From Pelagibacterium sp. 26DY04 (lineage in GTDB: Bacteria; Pseudomonadota; Alphaproteobacteria; Rhizobiales; Devosiaceae), in NCBI RefSeq assembly GCF_031202305.1, contig NZ_CP101731.1:3100001-3164000 (forward strand): 64,000 nt of DNA. The letters run 5' to 3'. Under the pieces are notes generated by a model. It did not search any database, was not told the origin of the DNA, and saw nothing but the letters and a program-made list of their open reading frames with translations. Below are positions 18,462 through 27,071 of this stretch, in pieces (within the stretch, counting starts at the first letter, position 1; the number at the start of each line of letters is the position of its first letter). The translations under genes and the position numbers were made by a program.

Positions 18462-19498
18462 TCGCCATTGTCCTCTTCGAACAGGCTCGCCTGCAGGCCG
18501 ACAAAGCCCTGCGGGACCGCATAGCCCATGTGCTGGAACGAGAGCGCCGTCATCATGCGGCCGCGCGGGGTGCGCTGGATGAAGCCTTGCTGAATGAGAT
18601 AAGGCTCGACGATCTCCTCGATCGCATCGCGCGGCTCGGAAAGCGCGGCGGAAATGGTTTCGATGCCGACCGGACCGCCGCCGTAGAATTCGGCGATGGT
18701 CTTGAGATATCGCCGGTCGAGCTGATCGAGGCCCTTGGCATCCACATCGAGGCGCAGCAACGCGCGGTCGGCGATCTCGCGGTTGATCTCCGAGGCCCCC
18801 TCGACGAGCGCGAAATCGGTGACCCGGCGCAGCAGGCGCCCAGCGATGCGGGGCGTTCCGCGGGAGCGGCGAGCCACTTCCATGGCGCCATCGGGCGTCA
18901 TGGTCATGCCCATCAGCCGCGAGCCGCGCTCGACGATCCTGACCAGTTCTTCGGGCGTATAGAAATTGAGCCGGACGGGAATGCCGAAGCGGTCGCGCAG
19001 CGGCGTGGTCAGCAGCCCGGCGCGCGTGGTGGCGCCAACCAGGGTGAATTTGGACAGATCGATCCGCACCGATCGCGCCGCCGGCCCCTCGCCGATGATG
19101 AGGTCGAGCTGAAAGTCCTCCATCGCCGGATAGAGGATTTCCTCCACCGCCGGATTGAGCCGGTGGATCTCGTCGATGAACAGCACGTCCCGCTCTTCGA
19201 GATTGGTCAGCAGCGCCGCAAGATCGCCGGCCTTGGCGATCACCGGGCCGGACGTGGCGCGAAACCCAACCCCAAGCTCGCGCGAAATGATCTGCGCCAG
19301 CGTGGTCTTGCCCAGCCCTGGAGGGCCGACGAACAGCACGTGATCGAGCGCCGCCTTGCGCTGCCTGGCGGCTTCGATGAACACCTGCAGATTGGCCCGC
19401 GCCGCTTCCTGCCCGATGAACTCGGAAAAGCCCGATGGGCGAAGGGAAACGTCGAGGTTGTCGTCACGCCCGGCGGCGGCGTCGGTGAAATCGGTCAA
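18458..19498 (-). CDS. ruvB: Holliday junction branch migration helicase RuvB
   Basis: 346 residues. Walker [10 protein letters not shown] (58-66), Walker [10 protein letters not shown] (about 107-115), sensor [20 protein letters not shown]-terminal winged helix ([12 protein letters not shown]). The AAA motor drives branch migration with RuvA. The start appears to be TTG at 19498, with GGGGGA about 6 bases upstream; its last two bases are part of the TGA that ends vapC (TTGA). The family usually has a slightly longer N terminus starting with ATG or GTG, so the inserted vapC may have changed the original start. Confidence 0.95.
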   Translation of the reverse strand: MTDFTDAAAGRDDNLDVSLRPSGFSEFIGQEAARANLQVFIEAARQRKAALDHVLFVGPPGLGKTTLAQIISRELGVGFRATSGPVIAKAGDLAALLTNLEERDVLFIDEIHRLNPAVEEILYPAMEDFQLDLIIGEGPAARSVRIDLSKFTLVGATTRAGLLTTPLRDRFGIPVRLNFYTPEELVRIVERGSRLMGMTMTPDGAMEVARRSRGTPRIAGRLLRRVTDFALVEGASEINREIADRALLRLDVDAKGLDQLDRRYLKTIAEFYGGGPVGIETISAALSEPRDAIEEIVEPYLIQQGFIQRTPRGRMMTALSFQHMGYAVPQGFVGLQASLFEEDNGE

Positions 19499-19896
19499 AT
19501 TCTATCCCCCACCGCAGTCATGGCGGGCAATCGTTGCGCGTGACGATCGAAAGTCACGGTTGTCGTACAATTGGCAGCGGCATTGTGGGCGGCAATCATG
19601 GCATCCACGACCCCGCAATTGGCCCGCGCGCTGTCTTCGAGCGCGCTGATCACGATTTCCGTGTTTTCAACGACGAAATCGCTGCTGCTGACCAGCATCC
19701 AAATGGCCTCGCGAACCTGCGCTTCGGGAAACTTCTTGACGCGGGTCAATACGGTATAAGTTTCCGCCAGCACAAGCATGCTCACATAGATCGGATGATT
19801 GCTGGCGAGTGTCAGCAATCGGCGTGCGGCGGGAGACTGACTATCATCGTCATCGGCCAGGAACCGCACCAGCACATTGGTATCAACGCCCAGCAC
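19495..19896 (-). CDS. vapC: VapC-type PIN-domain ribonuclease toxin
   Basis: 133 residues if GTG 19896 is the start. PIN-domain acidic residues are in place: Asp5 in [10 protein letters not shown], Glu in LAETYTV, Asp in [10 protein letters not shown] and Asp in TFDRHAQ. Such proteins cleave RNA (often initiator tRNA or rRNA) when freed from antitoxin. The gene begins 14 bases inside the end of vapB and ends on the ruvB start, so all three are coupled. The start is uncertain: GAGGAAG is 15 bases away; no better start codon lies between. Confidence 0.9.
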   Translation of the reverse strand: MLGVDTNVLVRFLADDDDSQSPAARRLLTLASNHPIYVSMLVLAETYTVLTRVKKFPEAQVREAIWMLVSSSDFVVENTEIVISALEDSARANCGVVDAMIAAHNAAANCTTTVTFDRHAQRLPAMTAVGDRI

Positions 19897-20161
19897 GGAT
19901 ACGCTCGTCGTCTTCCTCGAGGACCAGCGCCACAGCTTCATCCATTTCTTCAACCGTCATGCCATGCCCCCTTGGAGACCGTCCCAGAACACCGGCGATT
20001 TCGGAAGCACGAATATTTCTTGGCCGCAGTACATACCGCCCGTCTTCCTTCACGAATTCGACCTTGTCGCCGGGCTTGAGGTTCAGCGCATCCCGGACGT
20101 CCTTTGGCAAGGTCATCTGCCCCTTCGACGTCAATGTTGCCGTGCTCACAGCAACCTCCAA
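19883..20161 (-). CDS. vapB: VapB-type AbrB/MazE-fold antitoxin
   Basis: 92 residues. The N-terminal swapped-hairpin (SpoVT-AbrB) DNA-binding domain reads STATLTSKGQMTLPKDVRDAL, then LKPGDKVEFVKEDGRYVLRP; the C-terminal tail (about 55-92) is acidic and would wrap the toxin. It should neutralise VapC and repress its own promoter; a 9-bp inverted repeat at 20164-20193 lies directly before the gene. Located between ruvA and ruvB. Confidence 0.92.
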   Translation of the reverse strand: MEVAVSTATLTSKGQMTLPKDVRDALNLKPGDKVEFVKEDGRYVLRPRNIRASEIAGVLGRSPRGHGMTVEEMDEAVALVLEEDDERIRAGR

Positions 20162-20163
20162 TT

Positions 20164-20193
20164 ATTCCTTACCCACACAAGATAGTAAGGAAT
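20164..20193. promoter_or_regulatory. Putative VapBC operator
   Basis: ATTCCTTAC (20164-20172) and GTAAGGAAT (20185-20193) are exact inverted repeats with a 12-base spacer, 3 bases upstream of the vapB start codon. AbrB-fold antitoxins bind such repeats to autoregulate. The 55-base gap between ruvA and vapB holds little else. Confidence 0.65.
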
Positions 20194-20216
20194 TTTCACT
20201 CGCGCAAGGACAGCAC

Positions 20217-20834
20217 TCACGAACTCAATTCCCGCAGCCCCAGCCGGATCAGCTTCTCGGTCGCAGTGTCCTCACCCTCTTTCGCCACCACACGCGCAAC
20301 GGCGCCGGAGGCCTGGGCCTGGGGGTAGCCGAGATTGACCAGGGCCGAAACGGCATCGGAAACGTTGCCGCCGGCAACGCCTTCGCCGAGAGCGGCCTGC
20401 AGGCCGATGACGCCGGCATCGGCCGAACCAAGCGCCGGCACCTTGCCCTTGAGTTCGGAGACAATGCGTTGGGCGAGCTTGGGGCCCACGCCGGGGGCGC
20501 GGCCAACCATGGCCTTGTCCTGCAGCGCGATAGCCGAGGAGAGGTCGGAGGGCGAGAGAGTGGAGAGAATGGCAAGCGCGACGCGCGAACCCACACCCTG
20601 CACGGTCATCAGCAGCTTGAACCAGAGCTTTTCGGTTTCGCTCGAAAAGCCGTAAAGCCGGATCAGATCCTCGCGCACGATCATCTCGATAAACAGCACC
20701 GTCGCCTCGCCCACCCGCGGCAGTGCCTGAAGTGTACGGCCCGAGCAGTGGGCCTCGTAGCAGACGCCATTGACGTCGATGAGCGCGAAATCCTCGCCGA
20801 TGGTTTCGACGAGCCCCTTGAGCTTTCCGATCAT
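20217..20834 (-). CDS. ruvA: Holliday junction DNA-binding protein RuvA
   Basis: 205 residues. OB-fold domain at the N terminus ([27 protein letters not shown]), helix-hairpin-helix pair ([30 protein letters not shown]), and a C-terminal domain (about 150-205) that contacts RuvB. Start overlaps ruvC stop by 4 bases (ATGA). Confidence 0.97.
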   Translation of the reverse strand: MIGKLKGLVETIGEDFALIDVNGVCYEAHCSGRTLQALPRVGEATVLFIEMIVREDLIRLYGFSSETEKLWFKLLMTVQGVGSRVALAILSTLSPSDLSSAIALQDKAMVGRAPGVGPKLAQRIVSELKGKVPALGSADAGVIGLQAALGEGVAGGNVSDAVSALVNLGYPQAQASGAVARVVAKEGEDTATEKLIRLGLRELSS

Positions 20835-21334
20835 GCGCTCTTGGCCAGCTTGCGGTGTTGCCGGTGGTGGGCGTGGCAGATGGCAATGGCGAGCGCATCG
20901 GCAGCATCGGCCGATTTGAAATTGGCGGCGGGCATCAATGTCTTGACCATCAATTCGATCTGCTTTTTCTCGGCATGCCCCGTGCCCACCACCGACTTCT
21001 TGACCAGATTGGCCGAATATTCACCCACCGGTAGCCCCATGGAGGCCGGGGTCATCACCGCGATGCCACGCGCCTGGCCCAAAAGAAGGGTCGAGCGTGC
21101 GCCGGCATTGACGAAGGTTTCTTCCACCGCCGCCTCGACCGGATGATGCTCAGCGATCAGCCGCATCAATCCTTCATGAAGATGGACAAGACGCAACGCC
21201 AGTTCCTCATCGACCGCAGGGGTGAGCACGCCACAAGCGATAAAACGCAGCCGATTGCCCTCGGCTTCGATAATGCCCCACCCGGTACGCCGCAGCCCCG
21301 GATCGATCCCCATGATTCGCACCACGTCCAACAT
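20831..21334 (-). CDS. ruvC: Crossover junction endodeoxyribonuclease RuvC
   Basis: 167 residues from ATG 21334. Catalytic acids: Asp in [14 protein letters not shown], Glu in AAVEETFVN, and Asp in the C-terminal [14 protein letters not shown]. It resolves Holliday junctions. The start is uncertain: ATG 21334 has GGGAG too close to be ideal, and GTG or ATG codons 3-7 codons downstream are possible. First gene of the ruvC-ruvA run; an in-frame extension to 21466 has no support. Confidence 0.95.
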   Translation of the reverse strand: MLDVVRIMGIDPGLRRTGWGIIEAEGNRLRFIACGVLTPAVDEELALRLVHLHEGLMRLIAEHHPVEAAVEETFVNAGARSTLLLGQARGIAVMTPASMGLPVGEYSANLVKKSVVGTGHAEKKQIELMVKTLMPAANFKSADAADALAIAICHAHHRQHRKLAKSA

Positions 21335-21517
21335 GCTCCCAGCGTAAACAACGAACGTGACCCTACCAAGAACAAAGTGAACAAAGCGAAAACATTTCTG
21401 TTGATACCGCCCATCGTCGCCGAGCCGATCGCTCGGATTCTCGCAACCTCCGTAAGGGTGCATCAACGGATGCGGTCATAAGGTGGGCTTGGACGCGAAG
21501 ATTTTCAGGACGCATTG

Positions 21518-22342
21518 ATGACGCGAGAATTCAGACTGCCCCGGCATGCCTGGGTCAGCATCGCCGCGCGAACGGCCAGGCACATGGTGTTCGCAGTCGC
21601 CATATCGGTGGCCGTGTCCTACCTGCTCCTCGAAACGTTTTCCCAAGGTATCGGCGAGATCGGGTTGATCGCCGCCATCGTGGCACCGCTCGTTTTGGGC
21701 GGTCCGATGGTGTTTTATATGTCGATGCGCCAGTTCGAGTTGCAGATGGCCTATGACCGGTTGGAACAGGCGGCGGCGCGCGACAGCCTCACCAATTGCT
21801 TCCACCATGGCGCGTTCGTCGAGGCGGTGACGGCCTCGCTCGGGGACGCGGCCAATGGCGGCGGGGCCCTGCTGATGATCGACGCTGACCATTTCAAATC
21901 GATCAATGATCGGTTCGGCCATGCGAGCGGGGATACCGCGCTCAAGCTGATCGTCTCAGCCATCCGCAGTTCCATGGACCGCCCCAACATCATCGGGCGG
22001 GTTGGCGGAGAGGAGTTTGGCGTTTTTCTGCCCGGAGCATCGGCCGAACACGCCGCGCACATCGCCGAAACCATCCGCCGTGCCGTGCTGGCCATCCAAT
22101 TCGACACCGGAGGGCAGGTCTGCACCCTCTCGGTCAGCATCGGCGGCGCCGTCGTAAAAGAGCCGGTGCAATTCGGCGATCTGTTTCGCTTGGCCGACGA
22201 ACGGCTCTATAAAGTCAAAGCCGGCGGGCGCAACAATATCGACATTGTTGCCATGCCTGTGAAGACTGCAGCACCCAACAGGCCAGCCGCCACCGCGCAC
22301 GATCTTGTCTATCGCGGGCAGAAGATCAAGCAATCGGCATAA
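21518..22342 (+). CDS. Membrane-bound diguanylate cyclase (GGDEF domain, GGEEF variant)
   Basis: 274 residues from ATG 21518 (AGGA 8 bases upstream; the preceding TTG is also in frame). Two membrane helices (about 24-42 and 48-68), then a short helix and the GGDEF domain with ARDSLTNCFHHGAF, MIDADHFKSINDRFGHASGD and the active site RVGGEEFGVF. The substrate and metal residues look intact, so it should make c-di-GMP. The inhibitory RxxD site before GGEEF is absent. There is no recognisable sensor domain. Stands alone, divergent from ruvC. Confidence 0.93.
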   Translation: MTREFRLPRHAWVSIAARTARHMVFAVAISVAVSYLLLETFSQGIGEIGLIAAIVAPLVLGGPMVFYMSMRQFELQMAYDRLEQAAARDSLTNCFHHGAFVEAVTASLGDAANGGGALLMIDADHFKSINDRFGHASGDTALKLIVSAIRSSMDRPNIIGRVGGEEFGVFLPGASAEHAAHIAETIRRAVLAIQFDTGGQVCTLSVSIGGAVVKEPVQFGDLFRLADERLYKVKAGGRNNIDIVAMPVKTAAPNRPAATAHDLVYRGQKIKQSA

Positions 22343-22371
22343 AAAGGCGGCCCGATGAGCCGCCTTGTTTT
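22342..22371. terminator. Terminator between convergent diguanylate cyclase and yebC genes
   Basis: An 8-bp stem AAGGCGGC/GCCGCCTT (22344-22351 with 22359-22366) with a 7-base loop and GTTTT tail on the plus strand. A-runs on the other side may let it serve yebC as well. Confidence 0.8.
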
Positions 22372-22384
22372 CGATCGGTAGGGG

Positions 22385-23131
22385 TCAGGCCGAGAGCTTG
22401 GCCATGTCCTCATCGCTCATCTCGAAATTGGCGTAGACGTTCTGGACGTCGTCGTCATCGTCGAGATTGTCGATCATGCGCATCAGGCTCGCGCCCTTGT
22501 CGGCATCGACGGGGGTATTGTTCTGGGGCTTGAAGATGGCCTTGACGCTTTCCGCTTCCCCGAGCGCCGCTTCCAGCGCGCTGGAAACCTCGCCGATGTC
22601 TTCAAAGGCGCAGTAGATGGTGTGGCCTTCTTCGTCGGACTGAACGTCCTCGGCACCCGCTTCGATCGCCGCTTCCATGACCTTGTCGGCATCGCCAACC
22701 TTGGCGGGGTAATAGATTTCCCCGACGCGATCGAACATGAAGGCGACCGAACCGGTTTCGCCCAGCGCGCCGCCGGCCTTCGAGAAGATGGCGCGGACAT
22801 TGGAGGCGGTGCGGTTGCGGTTGTCGGTCAGAGCCTCGACGATCACCGCGACGCCACCGGGACCATAGCCCTCGTAGCGAACTTCCTCGTAATTGTCGCC
22901 TTCGCCCCCCTGCGCCTTCTTGATCGCGCGCTCGATATTGTCCTTGGGCATGGACTGGGCCTTGGCGTTGTTGACCGCAAGGCGAAGGCGCGGATTCATG
23001 GCGGGGTCGGGCAGGCCCGATTTGGCGGCAACGGTGATTTCGCGCGCCAGTTTGGAGAAGATCTTCGACCGCACGGCATCCTGACGGCCCTTGCGGTGCA
23101 TGATGTTCTTGAACTGTGAATGGCCGGCCAT
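22385..23131 (-). CDS. yebC: YebC/PmpR family translation/transcription factor
   Basis: 248 residues. Starts [19 protein letters not shown], the family signature, and has the typical [15 protein letters not shown] segment ([15 protein letters not shown]) and [22 protein letters not shown]. YebC proteins help ribosomes through proline stretches or regulate transcription. Lies between a convergent cyclase gene and the AGCS gene; in many genomes yebC is just upstream of ruvC, so here the cyclase gene (plus strand) has been placed in between. Confidence 0.95.
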   Translation of the reverse strand: MAGHSQFKNIMHRKGRQDAVRSKIFSKLAREITVAAKSGLPDPAMNPRLRLAVNNAKAQSMPKDNIERAIKKAQGGEGDNYEEVRYEGYGPGGVAVIVEALTDNRNRTASNVRAIFSKAGGALGETGSVAFMFDRVGEIYYPAKVGDADKVMEAAIEAGAEDVQSDEEGHTIYCAFEDIGEVSSALEAALGEAESVKAIFKPQNNTPVDADKGASLMRMIDNLDDDDDVQNVYANFEMSDEDMAKLSA

Positions 23132-23199
23132 GGTCGGACAGTTCCCTTGTGACTAACTCGGAAAAAAGAATGGGCGGCTTATAATCGCCTCAAGGGCGA

Positions 23200-23235
23200 A
23201 AATAAAGACGGGGCCCTGAGAAAAGGGCTCCCGTC
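23200..23235 (-). terminator. Intrinsic terminator of the AGCS symporter gene
   Basis: An 11-bp stem with one bulged base (GACGGG-GCCCT paired with AGGGCTCCCGTC) followed on the minus strand by TTTATTTT, about 20 bases after the stop codon at 23254. Confidence 0.75.
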
Positions 23236-23253
23236 GCGCGCGCGTCACGCGAT

Positions 23254-24669
23254 CTATCCCTGGTTGTCGCGATTCCAGATCGAGCTGTCGATCCGGCCCG
23301 ACAACTCGGGATAATCCCGGGCGTGGAAAACCGGAACCTCGCCACTTTCCCGTTGCCGCATATAGTCACGGGTGAGCTTATAGACCGTCCCCGAAAGCAG
23401 AACGATTGCAACCAGATTGACGGTCGCCATCAGCCCCATGGCCGCATCGGCCGCGTTAAAGACAGTTGCAATGCTCTGCAGCGCGCCCCAGATCACCATG
23501 CCCAGCGTCAAAAGCCTGAGCACGACAAAGCCGGCGCGGCTGCCGAAACCGATGAAGACCAACGCCATTTCCGCATAGGCATAATTACCGATGATCGACG
23601 TGAAGGCGAAGAACAGGATGGCGATGGCGACGAAATAGTTGCCCATGGCGCCGATATGCTCGCTCATGGCCGCCTGGGTCAGCGGCGTGCCGCTCAGGCC
23701 GCTATCGGGGATCAGCGCGCCCGAGAGCAGGATCATCAAGGCGGTGGCCGTGCAGATGACCAGGGTGTCGATGAATACGCCCAGAGCCTGGACGAAGCCT
23801 TGCGAGGATGGATGGTGCGGGTCTGGCGTGGCCGCCGCCGCGATGTTGGGCGCAGAGCCCATGCCGGCCTCATTGGAGAACAATCCGCGCCGGACGCCCT
23901 GGAGCAGCGCGGCGAATATCCCGCCGGCCGCCGCATCCAGCCCGAACGCCCCGGCAAAGATTTGGCCGAAGACGCCGGGAACTTCAGCGATGTTGGTGAC
24001 AATCACGAACAGCGCCATAAGCAGATAGACTGCCGCCATGAACGGCACGAGAAATTGGGCCACCGAGGCGATCTGCTGGATGCCGCCGAACACCACGATG
24101 CCGGCGACAAGCGCGAGGGCGAGCCCCACCCACATCCGTTCGGTTCCGAACGCCACTTCCATGGATTCGGCGATGGAATTGGCCTGAACGGCATTGAACA
24201 CCAAGCCGAACGCCAGAATGAGGCAGACCGAGAAGATCACGCCTGCCCATGGCGCCCTGAGCCCGCGCGCAATGTAGAAGGCCGGGCCGCCGCGATAGTG
24301 ATTTTCGCCATCTCGGACCTTATAGAGCTGGGCCAGCGTGCTTTCGGCATAGGCGGTGGCCATGCCCACCAGCGCGACCATCCACATCCAGAAGATCGCT
24401 CCCGGCCCGCCCAGGTAAAGGGCTACGGCGACCCCGGCGATATTGCCGGTCCCCACCCGCGACGCCAATGACGTGCACAGCGCCTGAAACGGGGTGATCC
24501 CGGAGCGATCCACCTCGCGCGACTGCAGGACGTTCTTCCACATTTCGGGGAAGTAACGGAACTGGATGAAACCCAGTCGAAGCGTGAAGAAAGCGCCGAC
24601 AGCGAGCAGGCCGTAGACCAGCACATAATCCCACAGGATGCCATTGATGAAATCGATGACCGCGTCCAT
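23254..24669 (-). CDS. Sodium:alanine/glycine symporter family protein (AGCS)
   Basis: 471 residues with about 10-11 membrane helices. Family signature stretches: LGFIQFRYFPEMWKNV near the N terminus, RVGTGNIAGVAVALYLGGPG, and RRGLFSNEAGMGSAPNIAAA. Takes up alanine or glycine with Na+ at the inner membrane; the exact substrate is not readable. It is followed by a clear terminator and is probably a single-gene unit. Confidence 0.93.
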   Translation of the reverse strand: MDAVIDFINGILWDYVLVYGLLAVGAFFTLRLGFIQFRYFPEMWKNVLQSREVDRSGITPFQALCTSLASRVGTGNIAGVAVALYLGGPGAIFWMWMVALVGMATAYAESTLAQLYKVRDGENHYRGGPAFYIARGLRAPWAGVIFSVCLILAFGLVFNAVQANSIAESMEVAFGTERMWVGLALALVAGIVVFGGIQQIASVAQFLVPFMAAVYLLMALFVIVTNIAEVPGVFGQIFAGAFGLDAAAGGIFAALLQGVRRGLFSNEAGMGSAPNIAAAATPDPHHPSSQGFVQALGVFIDTLVICTATALMILLSGALIPDSGLSGTPLTQAAMSEHIGAMGNYFVAIAILFFAFTSIIGNYAYAEMALVFIGFGSRAGFVVLRLLTLGMVIWGALQSIATVFNAADAAMGLMATVNLVAIVLLSGTVYKLTRDYMRQRESGEVPVFHARDYPELSGRIDSSIWNRDNQG

Positions 24670-24730
24670 CGGTGTCCCCTCAGCCAGTATTGATCTGGCT
24701 TAACACCAAGCACCCTGGTTTTGATCCCTG

Positions 24731-25549
24731 TCAAGAAAAGTTGGGCAGCGCCTGTGACAGGGATCCGCCGATTCGGATGGGCTGGATCGATACGCACAAT
24801 CCGGTTTTGACATCGGTTTCGATGGCAACGCCGGAAAGCGTCGCCTCGCCTTCGGCCGGGGTGAAGCGCGACGAAGTGAGGCCGCTGACGAAGCGATTGA
24901 GCGGTTCCTCGGATTCCATGCCGATGACGCTGTCATAGTCGCCGCACATGCCCGCATCACCCATCAATCCCGTACCGCCACGCAGGATGCGGTGGTCGGA
25001 GGTGGGGATATGGGTGTGGGTGCCCACGACCAGGGAGACGCGGCCATCGAGATAATGGCCCATCGCCTGGGTTTCCGAGGTGGCCTCGGCGTGGAAATCG
25101 ACGACGATGGCATCGGCCTGTTCGCCCAGCGGACAACCGGCGATGGCCGCATCGAGGGCGCGGAAGGGATCGTCCATGGGCGGCATGAAGACCCGGCCCA
25201 GCGCGTTGACGACGAGCACCTGATGGCCATTGCGGCCGGTGACCAGCGCCGCCCCGCGCCCCGGAGCGCCGGGCGGGAAGTTGACCGGGCGGATCAGCGT
25301 GTCGTGGCGCTCGATGGCCGTCATGAGTTCGCGCTGGTCGAAGGCGTGATCGCCCAGCGTCACGACATCGGCGCCGGCATCGCGCAAAAGCTCGTAGTGA
25401 GCCTCGGTGATGCCGCGGCCATGGCTGGCGTTTTCGCCATTTACGATAACGAAATCAAAGCGGTACTGCTCGATCAGCCCCGGCAGGCGCTCGGCGACGG
25501 CGTCCCGTCCGGCCCGGCCCATCACATCTCCGAGAAACAGAAGCCTCAT
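24731..25549 (-). CDS. YmdB-family metallophosphoesterase
   Basis: 272 residues. Metal-binding pattern: FLGDVMGRAGRD (N terminus), VNGENASHGRGI, LGDHAFDQRE, and VVGTHTHIPTSDHRIL. The family (TIGR00282 type) has cyclic-nucleotide phosphodiesterase activity in Bacillus; the role in alphaproteobacteria is unclear. The start overlaps the stop of the cyclo-ligase gene by 4 bases (ATGA), a pairing conserved in Rhizobiales. Confidence 0.92.
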   Translation of the reverse strand: MRLLFLGDVMGRAGRDAVAERLPGLIEQYRFDFVIVNGENASHGRGITEAHYELLRDAGADVVTLGDHAFDQRELMTAIERHDTLIRPVNFPPGAPGRGAALVTGRNGHQVLVVNALGRVFMPPMDDPFRALDAAIAGCPLGEQADAIVVDFHAEATSETQAMGHYLDGRVSLVVGTHTHIPTSDHRILRGGTGLMGDAGMCGDYDSVIGMESEEPLNRFVSGLTSSRFTPAEGEATLSGVAIETDVKTGLCVSIQPIRIGGSLSQALPNFS

Positions 25550-26136
25550 GCGTCCCCAAAGCGGCGCAGGCCGGTTTCCGTGACGAGAAGATCGAGCGGC
25601 AGGTCGTGAGCCTGGCGGGGGATGAAATCGAGTTCCTGGCCGGCAAAGGCATAACCCACCAGCAGCGGCTTGCGCCCGATGGTGGCCAGCGTGCGGTCGT
25701 AATAGCCCTTGCCATAACCCAGGCGCGTCCCGGATTTATCGAAGCCCAGCAAGGGGATAACGACGATGTCAGGAGTAACGACCGGTGCGGTTTCGGCCGG
25801 GGCGAGGGTGCCGAAGCCCGAGGGATAGAGGGGCTGGCCATCTTCCCACAACCGCAGCTCGAGCGGAAGATCCTCGCCTAAAACCACAGGCAGAGCAACA
25901 GGTTGGCCGGAATCGACAAGTTTGGTGAGCAGCGGCTTGCAGTCGATCTCGTCGCGGATGGGCCAGTAAAGGGCGACGATCTGGCCGTCTTGAAGCGGAA
26001 CGCCCTCGAGGAAATGCTGCGCGGCGGCCTTCGCGGCGTCGGCGCGGTCGGCTTGGGGAACCGCCTCGCGGCGGGCGAGTGCCTCTGTGCGGAGCTGCGC
26101 CTTCTGCTCTTCGAGATGGGCTTCGCTATCGATCAA
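25546..26136 (-). CDS. 5-formyltetrahydrofolate cyclo-ligase
   Basis: About 196 residues. It converts 5-formyl-THF to 5,10-methenyl-THF with ATP. C-terminal signature: IPLLGFDKSGTRLGYGKGYYDR; N-terminal ALARREAV with the nucleotide-binding basic residues. I chose TTG 26136, with AAGGA 10 bases upstream; a GTG at 26154 is possible but has no ribosome site and lies against the 3' end of the 6S RNA. The gene sits immediately downstream of 6S RNA, as ygfA does in many bacteria. Confidence 0.9.
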   Translation of the reverse strand: MIDSEAHLEEQKAQLRTEALARREAVPQADRADAAKAAAQHFLEGVPLQDGQIVALYWPIRDEIDCKPLLTKLVDSGQPVALPVVLGEDLPLELRLWEDGQPLYPSGFGTLAPAETAPVVTPDIVVIPLLGFDKSGTRLGYGKGYYDRTLATIGRKPLLVGYAFAGQELDFIPRQAHDLPLDLLVTETGLRRFGDA

Positions 26137-26162
26137 GCCGCTGGATTCCTTCACAAAATTTT

Positions 26163-26312
26163 GTGCCGCCCTGGCCGTGGGATGTGTCGATCCCGGGAAC
26201 CTACTCACGTAGGTGGGCGCCATATGTCCGAGCCCACGGGCCCGGTCAGGGACAGCTCCCTTAAGGATCGATAAGGCCCCGGGGATGCAGTATCCTACAC
26301 GCGCCGGGCAGC
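26163..26312 (-). ncRNA. ssrS: 6S RNA (regulator of RNA polymerase)
   Basis: About 150 nt on the minus strand, directly upstream of the cyclo-ligase gene, the classical position. The ends pair: GCTGCCC (26312-26306) with GGGCGGC (26171-26165), then GTGT with ACAC and ATCCC with GGGAT, leaving an internal bubble, as in 6S RNA that mimics an open promoter. A large apical hairpin region (GGGCCCGTGGGC...) follows. Promoter: TTGCCA (26342-26347) and TATGAT (26318-26323), 18 bases apart, ending about 6 bases before the proposed 5' end. Ends are estimates. Identified from structure and context, not by covariance search. Confidence 0.8.
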
Positions 26313-26317
26313 AAGCG

Positions 26318-26347
26318 ATCATATAGGCCCTATTGCCGTGGTGGCAA
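26318..26347 (-). promoter_or_regulatory. Promoter of 6S RNA
   Basis: -35 TTGCCA (26342-26347), 18-base spacer and -10 TATGAT (26318-26323) on the minus strand, a near-consensus housekeeping promoter placed correctly for transcription to start near 26312. Confidence 0.6.
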
Positions 26348-26460
26348 AGGGGCGCTGGAGGTTTTTCGCAACACCGTCGCACATCGTGCATATACGGGTT
26401 GAGATCGGACTTATACGGCGGCGGGGTGCAACCCTATATGGCGTTTGCTGCGACGCTTGT

Positions 26461-26493
26461 GCAATTTATGTCAGCCACATTGACATAAATTGC
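26461..26493. promoter_or_regulatory. 13-bp perfect inverted repeat upstream of the DinB gene
   Basis: GCAATTTATGTCA (26461-26473) and TGACATAAATTGC (26481-26493) with a 7-base spacer. Centre is about 63 bases upstream of the ATG at 26540. AT-rich arms and no T tract argue for an operator rather than a terminator. The cognate regulator is unknown and no regulator gene is adjacent. Confidence 0.6.
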
Positions 26494-26539
26494 AGCCTGA
26501 AGGATGATCAGCGCGCCGTTTGAAGGGGAGGAACCGACA

Positions 26540-27040
26540 ATGATCACGCCCGACTACGCCCGCACCATGGCCCGCTACAACGCCGAACTCAACCGGCGCA
26601 TCTATGGCGCCGCGCTGCGGCTGAGCGACGAGCAGCGGCGCGAGGATTGCGGCGCGTTCTGGGGCTCGATCCACGGGACACTCAATCACCTGCTCTGGGC
26701 CGACCGCTTGTGGCTTTCCCGATTTGGCATCGGCGAAGCGCCGGGCGTGCCCATCCGCGAGAGCGGAAAGCTCGTGGGCGATTTCGATGCGCTCTGGGCC
26801 GAGCGGCAGGCGATGGACGAAACTCTCATCGCCTGGGCGGATGGGCTGACTACTGAGGATCTTGGGGGCGAGTTGTCCTGGCACAGCGGGGCGACAGGGC
26901 GCGACATGACCAAGCCGCGCGATCTGATCGTCGTCCAGATCTTCAACCATCAGACCCATCACCGCGGGCAGGTTCACGCGCTGATCACCCGCTTCGGGGA
27001 AAAGACCGGCGATACCGACCTGCCCTTCGTTCTGCCTTGA
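26540..27040 (+). CDS. DinB-family metal-dependent protein
   Basis: 166 residues from ATG 26540 (GGGGAGGAA 6-9 bases upstream). Four-helix-bundle DinB fold with the three metal-binding His: one in HGTLNHLLWAD (about 45-55) and two in NHQTHHRGQ (about 137-145). Family members include thiol-dependent transferases; the actual reaction here is unknown. Followed after 31 bases by the YcxB gene on the same strand. Confidence 0.88.
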   Translation: MITPDYARTMARYNAELNRRIYGAALRLSDEQRREDCGAFWGSIHGTLNHLLWADRLWLSRFGIGEAPGVPIRESGKLVGDFDALWAERQAMDETLIAWADGLTTEDLGGELSWHSGATGRDMTKPRDLIVVQIFNHQTHHRGQVHALITRFGEKTGDTDLPFVLP

Positions 27041-27071
27041 CGCCAGGATCCGGCCGCGGACATCTTGAGCC

